In this document: in pieces, positions 35,491-44,142 of the stretch
Layout: each line of letters opens with the position of its first letter
Numbering within the stretch: the first letter of the stretch is position 1
Assembly (NCBI RefSeq): GCF_009728995.1
Contig: NZ_VTZW01000010.1
Coordinates: 282,516-346,515, forward strand
DNA: 64,000 nt
Direction of reading: 5' to 3'
Source: Streptomonospora sp. PA3
Lineage (GTDB): Bacteria > Actinomycetota > Actinomycetes > Streptosporangiales > Streptosporangiaceae
Position numbers and translations under genes: made by a program
The notes under the pieces: model-generated
Told to the model about the DNA's origin: nothing
The model's input: only the letters and a program-made list of their open reading frames with translations
Database searches by the model: none

Positions 35491-36183
35491 TCAGCGCTGC
35501 ATGCCGCCGGTCAGGGCGTCGAGGCCGCCGGCCTCCTCCAGCTCCGCGGCGGTCATGTCCAGGCCGCCCGTGCAGGCCGCGCCCGGCTCCGGCACGTTGG
35601 GGCTGCGCTCGAAGGCGCGCAGGAACTGGGAGAGGCGCTCGTCGCCGGGCGACTTCACCTCGATCTGGTTGCCCCAGGCGCTGGCCACGATCGGCGCGGG
35701 CATCTCCGCCTCGTCGTAGGGGCTGACCATGACGTAGCTGCCCTGGTTGTAGAGGGATTCCAGCTTCTCCACCTTGGACTCGGCCAGGCCGGGCTTGTAG
35801 GTGATCCAGACCGCGCCGTGCTCCAGGGAGTGCACCGCGTTCATCGTCGACACGGGCGCGTCGTAGACTCCGCAGTTCTGCCAGACGGCGTGGTGGTCGC
35901 CTCCGGCGGGCGGGGTCATCTTGTAGTCGACGGGCTGGGTGACGTGCTGGTTGGTCAGTCCGTCGTAGGTCTTGAGGTTCTCGATGTCGGACGCCTGAAC
36001 GCCGCCTCCCCCGAGGCCGCGGTCGTAGGCGGTCCAGATTCCGAAGCCCACCAGTCCGGCGAGCAGCACTCCCGCACCCGTGAAGGCGGTGACGCGCAGG
36101 ATGCGGCTCCGCCGCTCCTCGCGCTCCCGCTGGCGGCGCCGCTCTTCGGCCTTGCGGCGGCGTTCGGCTGCGTTTTTGGCCAC
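35491..36183 (-). CDS. DUF3105 family membrane-anchored protein
   Basis: A 230-residue protein. It has a highly charged N-terminus (AERRRKAEERRRQREREE), a TM helix (VTAFTGAGVLLAGLVGFGIW) and an extracytoplasmic DUF3105 domain. That domain contains the conserved PPAGGDHHAVWQNCGVYDAP, VHSLEHGAVWITY and PYDEAEMPAPIVASAWG segments. The conserved His/Cys residues suggest metal binding, but the function is unknown. It is divergent from a DUF305 gene, a pair I recall in several actinobacteria. Confidence 0.86.
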   Translation of the reverse strand: MAKNAAERRRKAEERRRQREREERRSRILRVTAFTGAGVLLAGLVGFGIWTAYDRGLGGGGVQASDIENLKTYDGLTNQHVTQPVDYKMTPPAGGDHHAVWQNCGVYDAPVSTMNAVHSLEHGAVWITYKPGLAESKVEKLESLYNQGSYVMVSPYDEAEMPAPIVASAWGNQIEVKSPGDERLSQFLRAFERSPNVPEPGAACTGGLDMTAAELEEAGGLDALTGGMQR

Positions 36184-36300
36184 TGTGCTTCTCCCGGGGG
36201 TGGATCGTCACGCGTCATGCACCGCTACGCTCAGAGAGCAGGGTGCGCCATCCCGAACGCCCGATTCGCCAGAATGGTTCCCATTGGTGGGGAAGAGCAT

Positions 36301-36972
36301 ATGACAGAGACGGTGGACGAAGACACCTCGCGTAGCCACGAGGATGGCCACGCCGCCGCCCGGCGCCGGCGGTCGGTGCCCCTGCTGATCGCCGTCCCCC
36401 TGGTGGTCGCGGCCCTGATCGGCGGCTACCTGCTCGGGCGGCCGGCCCACCCGGTGGACGGCTCCGCCGACGCCGGCTTCCTGCGGGACATGAGCGTGCA
36501 CCACTCGCAGGCGGTGGACATGTCGCTGATCGTCCTGGAGGAGGCGGACGACCGGGTCCTGCGGACCCTGGCCACCGACATCCTGCGCACCCAGCAGGAG
36601 CAGATCGGCCGGATGCAGGGCTGGCTGGTGCAGTGGGACCTGCCCGCGCGCGGGGCGCAGCCCCGGATGGCCTGGATGCAGGGCCACGGCGGCCACGACG
36701 CGGGAGGCGACTCGCCGGAGCGGATGATGGGCATGGCCTCCGAGGCGGAGATGGACGAACTCCGCGCAGCCGAAGACGAGAGGGCCGAGACGCTCTTCCT
36801 GCAGCTGATGATCGACCACCACGAGGGCGGCGTCGAGATGGCCGAGGCCGAGGCCCGGCTGGGCGGCGAGCAGATGGTGGTCGACTTCGCCGCCGGGATG
36901 GCCGAGACCCAGCGCAGCGAGATCGAGCTGATGGAGCGGATGCTGCGCGACCGGGGCGTCGAGCCGGAGTAG
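36301..36972 (+). CDS. DUF305 family membrane-anchored protein
   Basis: A 223-residue protein with one N-terminal TM helix (LLIAVPLVVAALIGGYLL) and a DUF305 four-helix-bundle domain outside the membrane. The His/Met-rich motifs MSVHHSQAVDMSL and LMIDHHEGGVEMAEAE are the family hallmark. Members have been linked to copper handling in some bacteria, which is only suggestive here. The ATG at 36301 is preceded by GGGGAAGAG. It is divergent from DUF3105 and lies upstream of the cyd operon. Confidence 0.87.
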   Translation: MTETVDEDTSRSHEDGHAAARRRRSVPLLIAVPLVVAALIGGYLLGRPAHPVDGSADAGFLRDMSVHHSQAVDMSLIVLEEADDRVLRTLATDILRTQQEQIGRMQGWLVQWDLPARGAQPRMAWMQGHGGHDAGGDSPERMMGMASEAEMDELRAAEDERAETLFLQLMIDHHEGGVEMAEAEARLGGEQMVVDFAAGMAETQRSEIELMERMLRDRGVEPE

Positions 36973-37122
36973 CGCCCCGGTGCCGCGGGCTCGCGTCCGC
37001 GGCACCCTGCGCCCGCACCGCTGCGCTCCGCCCCCTGCGCGCCGCCGGAGCTGCGATCGCCCCGCAGGGCCGCGGGTTCGGGTGATGTGTGCCTCTCCGA
37101 CCGCGGTCGACTACGACGCCGT

Positions 37123-37147
37123 GTAGAACTACAGTTTGTAGTACTAC
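37123..37147. promoter_or_regulatory. 25-bp dyad operator upstream of cydA
   Basis: Two 11-bp arms, GTAGAACTACA and TGTAGTACTAC, are separated by GTT, with one mismatch between the arms. It lies 35 bases ahead of the cydA ATG, overlapping where the core promoter should be. The central ACTACA-n3-TGTAGT resembles operators of the BlaI/CopY winged-helix family. It is unlike the Rex consensus TGTGAAC-n3-TTCACA known for cyd genes in Streptomyces. Confidence 0.7.
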
Positions 37148-37181
37148 GGGCCGTCTAAAGAAGGCGCTTGGAGAGGCGGGC

Positions 37182-38678
37182 ATGGACGCTCTGGATCTCG
37201 CACGGTGGCAGTTCGGCATCACGACCATCTACCACTTCCTGTTCGTGCCCCTGACGATCGGGCTCTCGGTGATCGTCGCCTCGCTGCAGACCGCCTGGCA
37301 CCGCACCGGCAAGCACCAGTACCTCCAGGCCACCAAGTTCTTCGGCAAGCTGTTCCTGATCAACTTCGCCATGGGCGTGGTCACCGGAATCGTGCAGGAG
37401 TTCCAGTTCGGGATGAACTGGAGCGAGTACTCGCGATTCGTCGGCGACGTCTTCGGCGCGCCCCTGGCCATGGAGGCGCTGCTCGCCTTCTTCCTGGAGT
37501 CGACCTTCATCGGCCTGTGGATCTTCGGCTGGGACCGGCTGCCGCGCCGGGTCCACCTCGCCTGCATCTGGGCCGCGGCCATCGGCACCAACCTGTCGGC
37601 CTACTTCATCCTCGCGGCCAACGCCTGGATGCGGCACCCCGTCGGCTTCACGCGCAACCCCGATACCGGCCGCGCCCAGCTCACCGACATCTGGGCGGTA
37701 CTGGGCAACACCCAGGCGTGGTCCACCTACCTGCACGTCGTGGCCGCGGCCTTCATCACGGCGGGGATGTTCGTGGCCGCGGTCAGCGCCTACAAGCTGT
37801 GGAGCAACCGGCCGGCACGGGCCGCCGGACACGCGGCCGGGGCGGCGGGCCGCGAGGTCGGCGGGGACGGCGCCGCTCCCAGCACGCCGGCCGGGCGCGA
37901 GCGGGAGCTGTTCCGCACCACCCTGCGGGCGGGCATGGTGGTCACCCTGGTCGCCGGCGTACTGGCCGTCTACTCCGGCGACCACCAGGCCAAACTGGCC
38001 GCCGCCTACGAACCGATGAAACTGGCCGCGGCGGAGGCCCACTGGGAGACCGAGGAGGGCGCCTCCTTCTCGACGTTCGCCGTGGGCGACACCGACGAGC
38101 GGCTCAACGTCATCGACGTCGACGTGCCGCACGTGCTGAGCTTCCTGGCCACCGGCGAGATCGACGGCACCGTGCAGGGCATCAACGACCTCCAGCACGA
38201 CTACGAGGAGATGTACGGCGAGGGCGACTACACGCCCAACGTCTTCGTCCTCTACTGGGCGTTCCGGCTGATGATCGGGCTCGGCCTGTTCGGGGTGGCG
38301 GTCTCGGCGCTGGGCCTGTGGCTGACCCGGGGTCGCCGGCTGCCCGAGTCCCCCTGGTTCTACCGCGCCGCCGTGCTCGCGCTGCCCGCGGCACTGGCCG
38401 CCAACATCCTCGGCTGGATCCTCACCGAGATGGGCCGCCAGCCCTGGACCGTGCACGGCGAACTGCTGACCGCCGCCAGCGTCTCCCCCGGCGTCAGCCT
38501 CGGGACGGTCGCCTTCTCCCTGGCGGCGTTCACGGCGATCTACGGCGTCCTGGCCGTCGTCGAGGCCGCGCTGCTGTGGCGCTACATCAAGGCCGGCCCC
38601 TCCCACGTCGTCCCCGACCGCGACGACGAGGAGCCGGGCGGGCAGGCCGGCACCCACGTCCCGGCCTTCGTCTACTAG
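37182..38678 (+). CDS. cydA: cytochrome bd oxidase subunit I
   Basis: CydA carries haems b558, b595 and d and oxidises menaquinol with reduction of O2 to water. The 498-residue product has the YHFLFVPLTIGLS motif with the haem-ligating His. It also has STYLHVVAAAF (His for b558) and the conserved EMGRQPWTVHGELLT. The Q-loop region is of the short type. The ATG at 37182 has a GAGAGG site. It is the first gene of a cydABDC operon that starts from the dyad-containing promoter. Confidence 0.96.
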   Translation: MDALDLARWQFGITTIYHFLFVPLTIGLSVIVASLQTAWHRTGKHQYLQATKFFGKLFLINFAMGVVTGIVQEFQFGMNWSEYSRFVGDVFGAPLAMEALLAFFLESTFIGLWIFGWDRLPRRVHLACIWAAAIGTNLSAYFILAANAWMRHPVGFTRNPDTGRAQLTDIWAVLGNTQAWSTYLHVVAAAFITAGMFVAAVSAYKLWSNRPARAAGHAAGAAGREVGGDGAAPSTPAGRERELFRTTLRAGMVVTLVAGVLAVYSGDHQAKLAAAYEPMKLAAAEAHWETEEGASFSTFAVGDTDERLNVIDVDVPHVLSFLATGEIDGTVQGINDLQHDYEEMYGEGDYTPNVFVLYWAFRLMIGLGLFGVAVSALGLWLTRGRRLPESPWFYRAAVLALPAALAANILGWILTEMGRQPWTVHGELLTAASVSPGVSLGTVAFSLAAFTAIYGVLAVVEAALLWRYIKAGPSHVVPDRDDEEPGGQAGTHVPAFVY

Positions 38679-38690
38679 GAGCCGACGACC

Positions 38691-39800
38691 ATGGAACTCC
38701 CCGACATCTGGTTCATCGCCATCGCCGTCCTGTGGACCGGCTACTTCGTGCTCGAAGGCTTCGACTTCGGCGTGGGCGTGCTGCTCCCGTTCATCGGCAG
38801 GGACGACACCGACCGGCGGGTCATGATCAACGCGATCGGCCCGATCTGGGACGGCAACGAGGTCTGGCTGATCACCGCGGCGGGCGCGATGTTCGCCGCG
38901 TTCCCCGCCTGGTACGCCTCGACGTTCAGCGGCTTCTACCTGCCGCTGCTGCTCATCCTGCTCGCCCTGATCGTGCGCGGTGTGGCCTTCGAGTACCGGG
39001 GCAAGGGCGACACCGACCGCTGGCGCGCCTGGTGGGACCGGGCGATCTTCTTCGGCAGCGCGGTGCCGGCGCTGCTGTGGGGTGTCGTCTTCGGAAACAT
39101 CGTGCGCGGGGTCCCGATGAACGCCGACGGCATCGTCACCGGCGGGACCGCGGACCTGATCAACCCCTACGCCCTGCTGGGCGGGCTGACCACGCTCGCG
39201 CTGTTCACCCTGCACGGCGCCGTCTTCCTGACCCTCAAGACCGCCGGCCCGGTGCGGGCGCGCGCTCGCGCGGCGGCGACGCGCGCCGCCGTGGTCGCGG
39301 TGCCGGTCGGCGCGGTGTTCCTGGCCTGGACCCAGGTGGGCTTCGGCGCCGGCTGGACGCTGCCGATCGCGGCGGTGTCCGCGGCTGCGCTGGCCGCCGG
39401 TGCCTGGCTGGCCGCCGGCGGGCGCGAGGGGTGGTCGTTCGCCGCGACGGCGGTCGCCGTCGGCACGGCGGTGGTCACCCTGTTCGGGTCGCTGTACCCG
39501 GCCGTGCTGCCCTCGACGACCGACGCCGCATTCGACCTGACGGTGCGGAACGCGTCGTCGGCCCCCTACACGCTGACGGTGATCTCCTGGGTGGGGGCGG
39601 TCTTCCTGCCGGTCGTCCTCGTCTACCAGACCTGGAGCTACTGGGTGTTCCGCAAGCGGGTGAGCCGCGAGCAGATCGACCCGACCCCCGCCTATGGTGG
39701 CAGTGAGCCGCCCCCGGCCGGCGGCGGAGGCGGTGCGGGCGCCGCTCCGGGCGGCGCGCCGCGGGGTCCGGCCCCGGCGCCCCGCGCGGCCGGCGACTGA
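38691..39800 (+). CDS. cydB: cytochrome bd oxidase subunit II
   Basis: CydB is the second membrane subunit of cytochrome bd. The 369-residue product starts with the family's WFIAIAVLWTGYFVLEGFDF, then IGPIWDGNEVWLITAAGAMF, and has about nine TM helices. The C-terminus continues in a Pro/Gly/Ala-rich tail (SEPPPAGGGGGAGAAPGG) that looks non-conserved. It begins 12 bases after cydA and is followed 20 bases later by cydD. Confidence 0.95.
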   Translation: MELPDIWFIAIAVLWTGYFVLEGFDFGVGVLLPFIGRDDTDRRVMINAIGPIWDGNEVWLITAAGAMFAAFPAWYASTFSGFYLPLLLILLALIVRGVAFEYRGKGDTDRWRAWWDRAIFFGSAVPALLWGVVFGNIVRGVPMNADGIVTGGTADLINPYALLGGLTTLALFTLHGAVFLTLKTAGPVRARARAAATRAAVVAVPVGAVFLAWTQVGFGAGWTLPIAAVSAAALAAGAWLAAGGREGWSFAATAVAVGTAVVTLFGSLYPAVLPSTTDAAFDLTVRNASSAPYTLTVISWVGAVFLPVVLVYQTWSYWVFRKRVSREQIDPTPAYGGSEPPPAGGGGGAGAAPGGAPRGPAPAPRAAGD

Positions 39801-39820
39801 ACCCCGGGAGGACCTGGCCT

Positions 39821-41929
39821 ATGAAGCCCCTCGACCCGCGCCTGGTGCGGACGGCGCGCGCCGTCCGGGTGCACCTCGCCGTCACCGTGGTCACCGGCGT
39901 GGCCGTGACCGGGTTCGTGCTGGCGCAGGCGTGGCTGCTGTCGCGGGTGATCTCCGGGGCGGCGGCGGGGATGGGCACGGCGGAGCTGGGCTGGGCGATC
40001 ACCGCGGTCTCCGTCGTGGCACTGGCGCGGGCGGCCATGGCCTACGGCGCGGAGACCGCTGCGCTGCGCTCGGCCGCGATGGCCAAGTCGCAGCTGCGCC
40101 GGCGGCTGGTGGCCCACGTCACCGGCACGGGCGGAGCGGCAGAGGAAGACGGGCGTCCCCCGGAACACGCGGGTGGCGCGGACTCCCCCGGGCCCGCGAG
40201 GTCCTCGGGGGCGGAAGCGGTCTGGTTGTCAGGGCAGGCCGGTTCCGACGAGGGGACGAGCACGCCACGCGCCGGCGAGTTGGTCACGCTCGCCACTCGT
40301 GGCCTCGATGCGCTGGACGACTACTTCGCCCGGTATCTCCCGCAGCTGGTGCTGGCGGTGCTCGTCCCCGCCGCCGTCCTCGTCGTCGTGGCGGGGGCGG
40401 ACTGGATCTCGGCGGCCGTAATCGCGGTGACTCTGCCGCTGATCCCCCTGTTCATGGCCTTGGTGGGCTGGCACACCCGGGCGCGGACCGAGCGCCAGTG
40501 GCACCTGCTGAACCGGTTGGGCGGCCACTTCCTGGACGTGGTGGAGGGGCTGCCGACACTGGCGATCTTCCGCCGGGCCAAGGCGCAGGCCGCGATCATC
40601 AGGCGCATCACCGACGAGCACCGGCGCACCACCATGGCGACGCTGCGGGTGGCGTTCCTGTCGGCGTTCGTGCTGGAGCTGCTCTCGACTCTGGCGGTGG
40701 CCCTGGTGGCCGTGGAGATCGGGATCCGGCTCATGTACGGCCTACTCGACTACCAGACGGCGCTGCTGGTGCTGATCCTCGCCCCTGAGGCCTACCTCCC
40801 GCTGCGCGAGGTGGGCGCGCGCTTCCACGCCAGCATGGAGGGGGTGGCGGCCGCAGAGCAGGTGTTCACAGAGCTGGAGAGGCGACGAGCGAGCGGAGTG
40901 GACGCCGGCGACACCGAAGGCGACACCCGGGGTCCGCGCAGCCGAGCGAGAAGCCGAACGCTCCCAGAAAACACCCCGTTGGAGAGGCGACGAGCGAGCG
41001 GAGTGGACGTCGGCGACACCGAAGGCGACACCCGGCGTCCGCGCAGCCGAGCGAGAAGCCGAACGCTCCCAGAAAACACCCCGTTGGAGAGGCGACGAGC
41101 GAGCGGAGTGGACGCCGGCGACACCGAAGGCGACACCCGGCCACCGCCGGGCCGAACGGAGTCGGGGGACCGCCGTGCGGACGGCCGCCGTGCCATCGGG
41201 GACGGTGCGGTCTGGATCCGGATGGAGGACGTGCGGCTCGTCTACCCGGGGCGGGAGGCGCCCGCGCTCAACGGCGTCGAGCTGCTGATCGCGCCCGGGC
41301 GATCCGTGCTGCTGGCGGGACCGAGCGGATCCGGCAAGAGCTCGCTGCTCTCCCTGCTGCTGCGGTTCACCGAGCCCGTGTCCGGGCGCATCCTGGTGCG
41401 CGCCGCCGAGGGCGGCCCGGCGGGGCTCGGCGCGTCCGGCTCCGGCGCCGAATGGGTGCCCCTACAGAGCGTCCCCGTCGAGGAATGGCGTCGGCGCATC
41501 GCGTGGGTGCCGCAGTCGCCGTACCTGTTCGACGACACCGTCGCCGACAACATCCGGCTGGGAGCGCCCGACGCCGGCATGGACGAGGTCCGAGCGGCCG
41601 CCGAGCGCGCCGAGGCCGACGGCTTCATCCGCGCGCTGCCCGACGGGTACGGGACCCGCCTGGGTGAGCGCGGCGCCCGCCTGTCCGCGGGCCAGCGGCA
41701 GCGCATCGCCGTGGCGCGCGCGTTCCTGCGCGACGCGCCCATCGTGCTGCTGGACGAACCCACCGCCCATCTCGATCCGGACAACGCCGCCGCGGTCCGG
41801 ACCGCTGTGATCCGGCTGCTTCGCGGACGCACCGGCGTCGTGGTCGCCCACGACACCCGCTGGGCAGACGCCGTCGACGAGGTGGTGCCGGTGCGCGCCG
41901 GGCGCGTCGAGTCGGGGGTGGCCCCATGA
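39821..41929 (+). CDS. cydD: thiol-exporting ABC transporter subunit CydD
   Basis: CydDC exports cysteine and glutathione to the outside of the membrane and is needed to assemble cytochrome bd. The 702-residue product has a six-helix TM domain (residues 1-330) and an ATPase domain: Walker A LLAGPSGSGKSSLLSLLLR, signature RLSAGQRQRIAVARAF, Walker B VLLDEPTAHLD. It is about 110 residues longer than usual for two reasons: a 50-residue insertion in the TM domain (residues about 108-150), and a 35-residue repeat present 2.5 times in the linker to the ATPase (residues about 352-440). It overlaps cydC by 4 bases. Confidence 0.92.
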   Translation: MKPLDPRLVRTARAVRVHLAVTVVTGVAVTGFVLAQAWLLSRVISGAAAGMGTAELGWAITAVSVVALARAAMAYGAETAALRSAAMAKSQLRRRLVAHVTGTGGAAEEDGRPPEHAGGADSPGPARSSGAEAVWLSGQAGSDEGTSTPRAGELVTLATRGLDALDDYFARYLPQLVLAVLVPAAVLVVVAGADWISAAVIAVTLPLIPLFMALVGWHTRARTERQWHLLNRLGGHFLDVVEGLPTLAIFRRAKAQAAIIRRITDEHRRTTMATLRVAFLSAFVLELLSTLAVALVAVEIGIRLMYGLLDYQTALLVLILAPEAYLPLREVGARFHASMEGVAAAEQVFTELERRRASGVDAGDTEGDTRGPRSRARSRTLPENTPLERRRASGVDVGDTEGDTRRPRSRARSRTLPENTPLERRRASGVDAGDTEGDTRPPPGRTESGDRRADGRRAIGDGAVWIRMEDVRLVYPGREAPALNGVELLIAPGRSVLLAGPSGSGKSSLLSLLLRFTEPVSGRILVRAAEGGPAGLGASGSGAEWVPLQSVPVEEWRRRIAWVPQSPYLFDDTVADNIRLGAPDAGMDEVRAAAERAEADGFIRALPDGYGTRLGERGARLSAGQRQRIAVARAFLRDAPIVLLDEPTAHLDPDNAAAVRTAVIRLLRGRTGVVVAHDTRWADAVDEVVPVRAGRVESGVAP
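40875..41140 (+). repeat. in-frame 105-bp tandem repeat inside cydD
   Basis: Units start at 40875, 40980 and 41085 (the last is partial, 56 bases). The period is exactly 105 bases, or 35 codons, and the units are almost identical. Each begins TGGAGAGGCGACGAGCGAGC and encodes LERRRASGVDAGDTEGDTR, then RSRARSRTLPENTP. The repeat keeps the frame open and falls in the linker between the membrane and ATPase domains. Confidence 0.93.
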
Positions 41930-43734
41930 TCGGTACCGGAGCCTCTGCGCAGAGCCCGCGGGAAGCCGCGACCGGTGGCGGCGGTCCGCCCGCCGCGCCC
42001 GGCCGGGACCCGCTGTGGCGGATGATCGCGCTGGCGCGTCCGCGCAGCGCCCGGTTCCTGCTGGGGGTGCTGCTGGGCGCTCTCGCGACGGGATCGGGGG
42101 TGGCGCTGCTGAGCGTCGCCGCCTGGCTCATCGCGCGGGCTGCGGAGCACCCGCCCATCACCGCGCTGAGCGTCGCCGTGGTCGCCACGCGGGCGCTGGG
42201 CATCTCCCGCGGTGTCACCCGCTACCTGGAACGGCTGGTGACCCACGACGCCGCGTTCCACACGCTGGCCGACGTGCGCGTGCGGGTCTACCGGCGGCTG
42301 GCCCGCACGGAGCCGGTGCGGCGCTTCCGCTCGGGCGATCTGGTTTCGCGGCTGGTCAGCGATACCGACGCCACTCAGGATCTGCTGGTGCGCGGGCTGA
42401 CCCCGCCGCTGGCGGCGGTGCTGACAGGCGGGGCGGCGGTGCTGTTCTGCACGTCCGTGCTGGCGCCGGGCGGACTGCTGCTGGGCGCGGGGCTGGTGCT
42501 GGCCGGGCTGGCCGTGCCGCTGGCCGCGGCTGCGCTCGGGCGGCGGCCGGGCAGGCGGCAGGCCGCCGCGCGCGGCGAGCTGTCCACGGCCCTGGTGGAC
42601 ACCCTGTACGGGGCTCCCGACCTGGTGGCCTACGGCGCCATGGAGCGTGCGGTGCAGCGGGTGCACGACGCCGACGCGGAGCTGACGCGGATCGCCCGGC
42701 GCGACGCCGCCGTGCTGGGGTTCGGGGCGGGGGCGACCTCGCTGATCACCGGCCTGACGGTCTGGGGCGCGCTGCTGCTCGGCGTCGCTGCGGTGGATGG
42801 CGGTTCGCTCAGCGCGGTCTCCCTGGCGGTGCTGGTGCTCACGGTGCTGGCGGCGTTCGAGATCGTGGCCCCGCTCCCCGCTGTCGCGGCGCGGTTGGGC
42901 GCCATCCGCGCCGGCGGAGAGCGGCTGTTCGGCGTCCTGGACACGCCGCCGTCGATCGCGCCGCCGGCGGACCCGGCGCGCCGACTTCCCGCCCCTGGCG
43001 CCGCCGGTGCGCCGGAGAGCGGCCTGCGCGTGCGGTCGCTGTGCGTGCGCTACGCGCCCGACGAGCCGTGGGCGCTGAAGGGGGTGGACATCGACGTGCC
43101 GCCGGGGCGCACTGTCGCGGTGGTCGGCCCCAGCGGCGCCGGAAAGAGCACACTCGCCGCGGTGCTGCTGCGGTTCCGCGATCCCGATACGGGGACGGTG
43201 CGGCTCGACGGCGCCGACATCACCGCCTGTCCCGCGGAGGAGGTCCGCGGCGCGATCACCGGGGTGCCGCAGGATCCGCACATCTTCGCGAGCACGGTGC
43301 GGGAGAACCTCCGCCTGGCAGCCCCGGAGGCGGACGACGACCGGCTCTGGGAGGCGCTTGAGCGGGCCCGGCTCGCCGAGGAGGTGCGGGCGATGCCGGG
43401 CGGGCTGGGCACCGAGGTGGGTTCGCACGGCATGCGGCTGAGCGGCGGCATGCGGCAGCGGCTCGCGCTGGCGAGAGCACTGCTGGCGGCGCCGCGGACG
43501 CTGGTGCTGGACGAGCCGACCGCGCACCTGGACCCCGACACCCGCGACGCCGTGGTGGCCGACCTCCTGGCGGCGGCCGAGGGCTACTCGACGCTGCTGA
43601 TCACCCACGACCTCGCCGGGCTGGACCGCGTGGACGACATCTACGTGGTCGCCGAGGGCGAGGTCGTCGAGCACGGAACGCACGAGGAGCTCGCGGGCCG
43701 AGAGGGCTGGTACGCGCGGGCCCTGCGGGTCTGA
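41926..43734 (+). CDS. cydC: thiol-exporting ABC transporter subunit CydC
   Basis: The partner half-transporter of CydD. The 602-residue product has the six-helix exporter TM domain (FLLGVLLGALATGSGVALLS start) and an ATPase domain. The latter has Walker A (VVGPSGAGKSTLAAVLLR), a signature (MRLSGGMRQRLALARALL, with GG rather than GQ) and Walker B (TLVLDEPTAHLDPDTR). No repeats interrupt it. The ATG overlaps the cydD stop codon, so the two are co-translated. It is the last gene of the operon. Confidence 0.94.
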   Translation: MIGTGASAQSPREAATGGGGPPAAPGRDPLWRMIALARPRSARFLLGVLLGALATGSGVALLSVAAWLIARAAEHPPITALSVAVVATRALGISRGVTRYLERLVTHDAAFHTLADVRVRVYRRLARTEPVRRFRSGDLVSRLVSDTDATQDLLVRGLTPPLAAVLTGGAAVLFCTSVLAPGGLLLGAGLVLAGLAVPLAAAALGRRPGRRQAAARGELSTALVDTLYGAPDLVAYGAMERAVQRVHDADAELTRIARRDAAVLGFGAGATSLITGLTVWGALLLGVAAVDGGSLSAVSLAVLVLTVLAAFEIVAPLPAVAARLGAIRAGGERLFGVLDTPPSIAPPADPARRLPAPGAAGAPESGLRVRSLCVRYAPDEPWALKGVDIDVPPGRTVAVVGPSGAGKSTLAAVLLRFRDPDTGTVRLDGADITACPAEEVRGAITGVPQDPHIFASTVRENLRLAAPEADDDRLWEALERARLAEEVRAMPGGLGTEVGSHGMRLSGGMRQRLALARALLAAPRTLVLDEPTAHLDPDTRDAVVADLLAAAEGYSTLLITHDLAGLDRVDDIYVVAEGEVVEHGTHEELAGREGWYARALRV

Positions 43735-44142
43735 CCCGAGCGGGGCGGCGGCAGGGGCGGAACCGTCCCCGGGTACCGCCTCGGCTTCTTGAACAGCACG
43801 TAGACACACCGCCTTCCCTCCTCGCTCGGTCGCGCCTGTTTTCCGCGGGTGCGCGGGGCGCCTTGAGGCGCCGCCTTCCCTCCTCGCTCGGTCGCTCGTT
43901 CCTCGCTTCCTCGCTCGTCAGTCCAGACGGCGCCGCGCCCCGCACCCCCGCTCGGGGCCTCGCTTCCTCGCTCGTCGGTCCAGACGGCGCCGCGCCGACA
44001 CCCGCTCAGCGGTAGGCGGGGCCCGTTCGGGGGCGGTTGTCCACAGGCGTCGAATCGGGTTGGCGGGCCGGGCCGCAGGACTTCGAGCATGGAGATGACC
44101 GGGCGCCCGCAGGGGGTGCCCGCGGCTCCTTCGGAGGTGCCC
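43735..44142. repeat. repeat-rich spacer after cydC
   Basis: Two direct-repeat families interleave here. CCGCCTTCCCTCCTCGCTCG (plus GTCG) occurs at 43809-43832 and 43871-43894. A 39-base unit beginning CCTCGCTTCCTCGCTCGTC occurs at 43901-43939 and 43958-43996 with one mismatch. The CGCTCG-rich core resembles, in inverse, the GACGAGCGAGCGGAG part of the cydD minisatellite. No gene is visible. Confidence 0.85.

Noticed and set aside
37082-37180. Rex operator upstream of cydA
   Set aside because: I looked for TGTGAAC-n3-TTCACA and did not find it; the only strong symmetry is the ACTACA/TGTAGT dyad.
40875-41140. cydD repeat as a frameshift or assembly artefact
   Set aside because: The period is exactly 105 bases, the frame stays open, and downstream ATPase motifs are intact; still, a collapsed or expanded assembly cannot be excluded without long reads.
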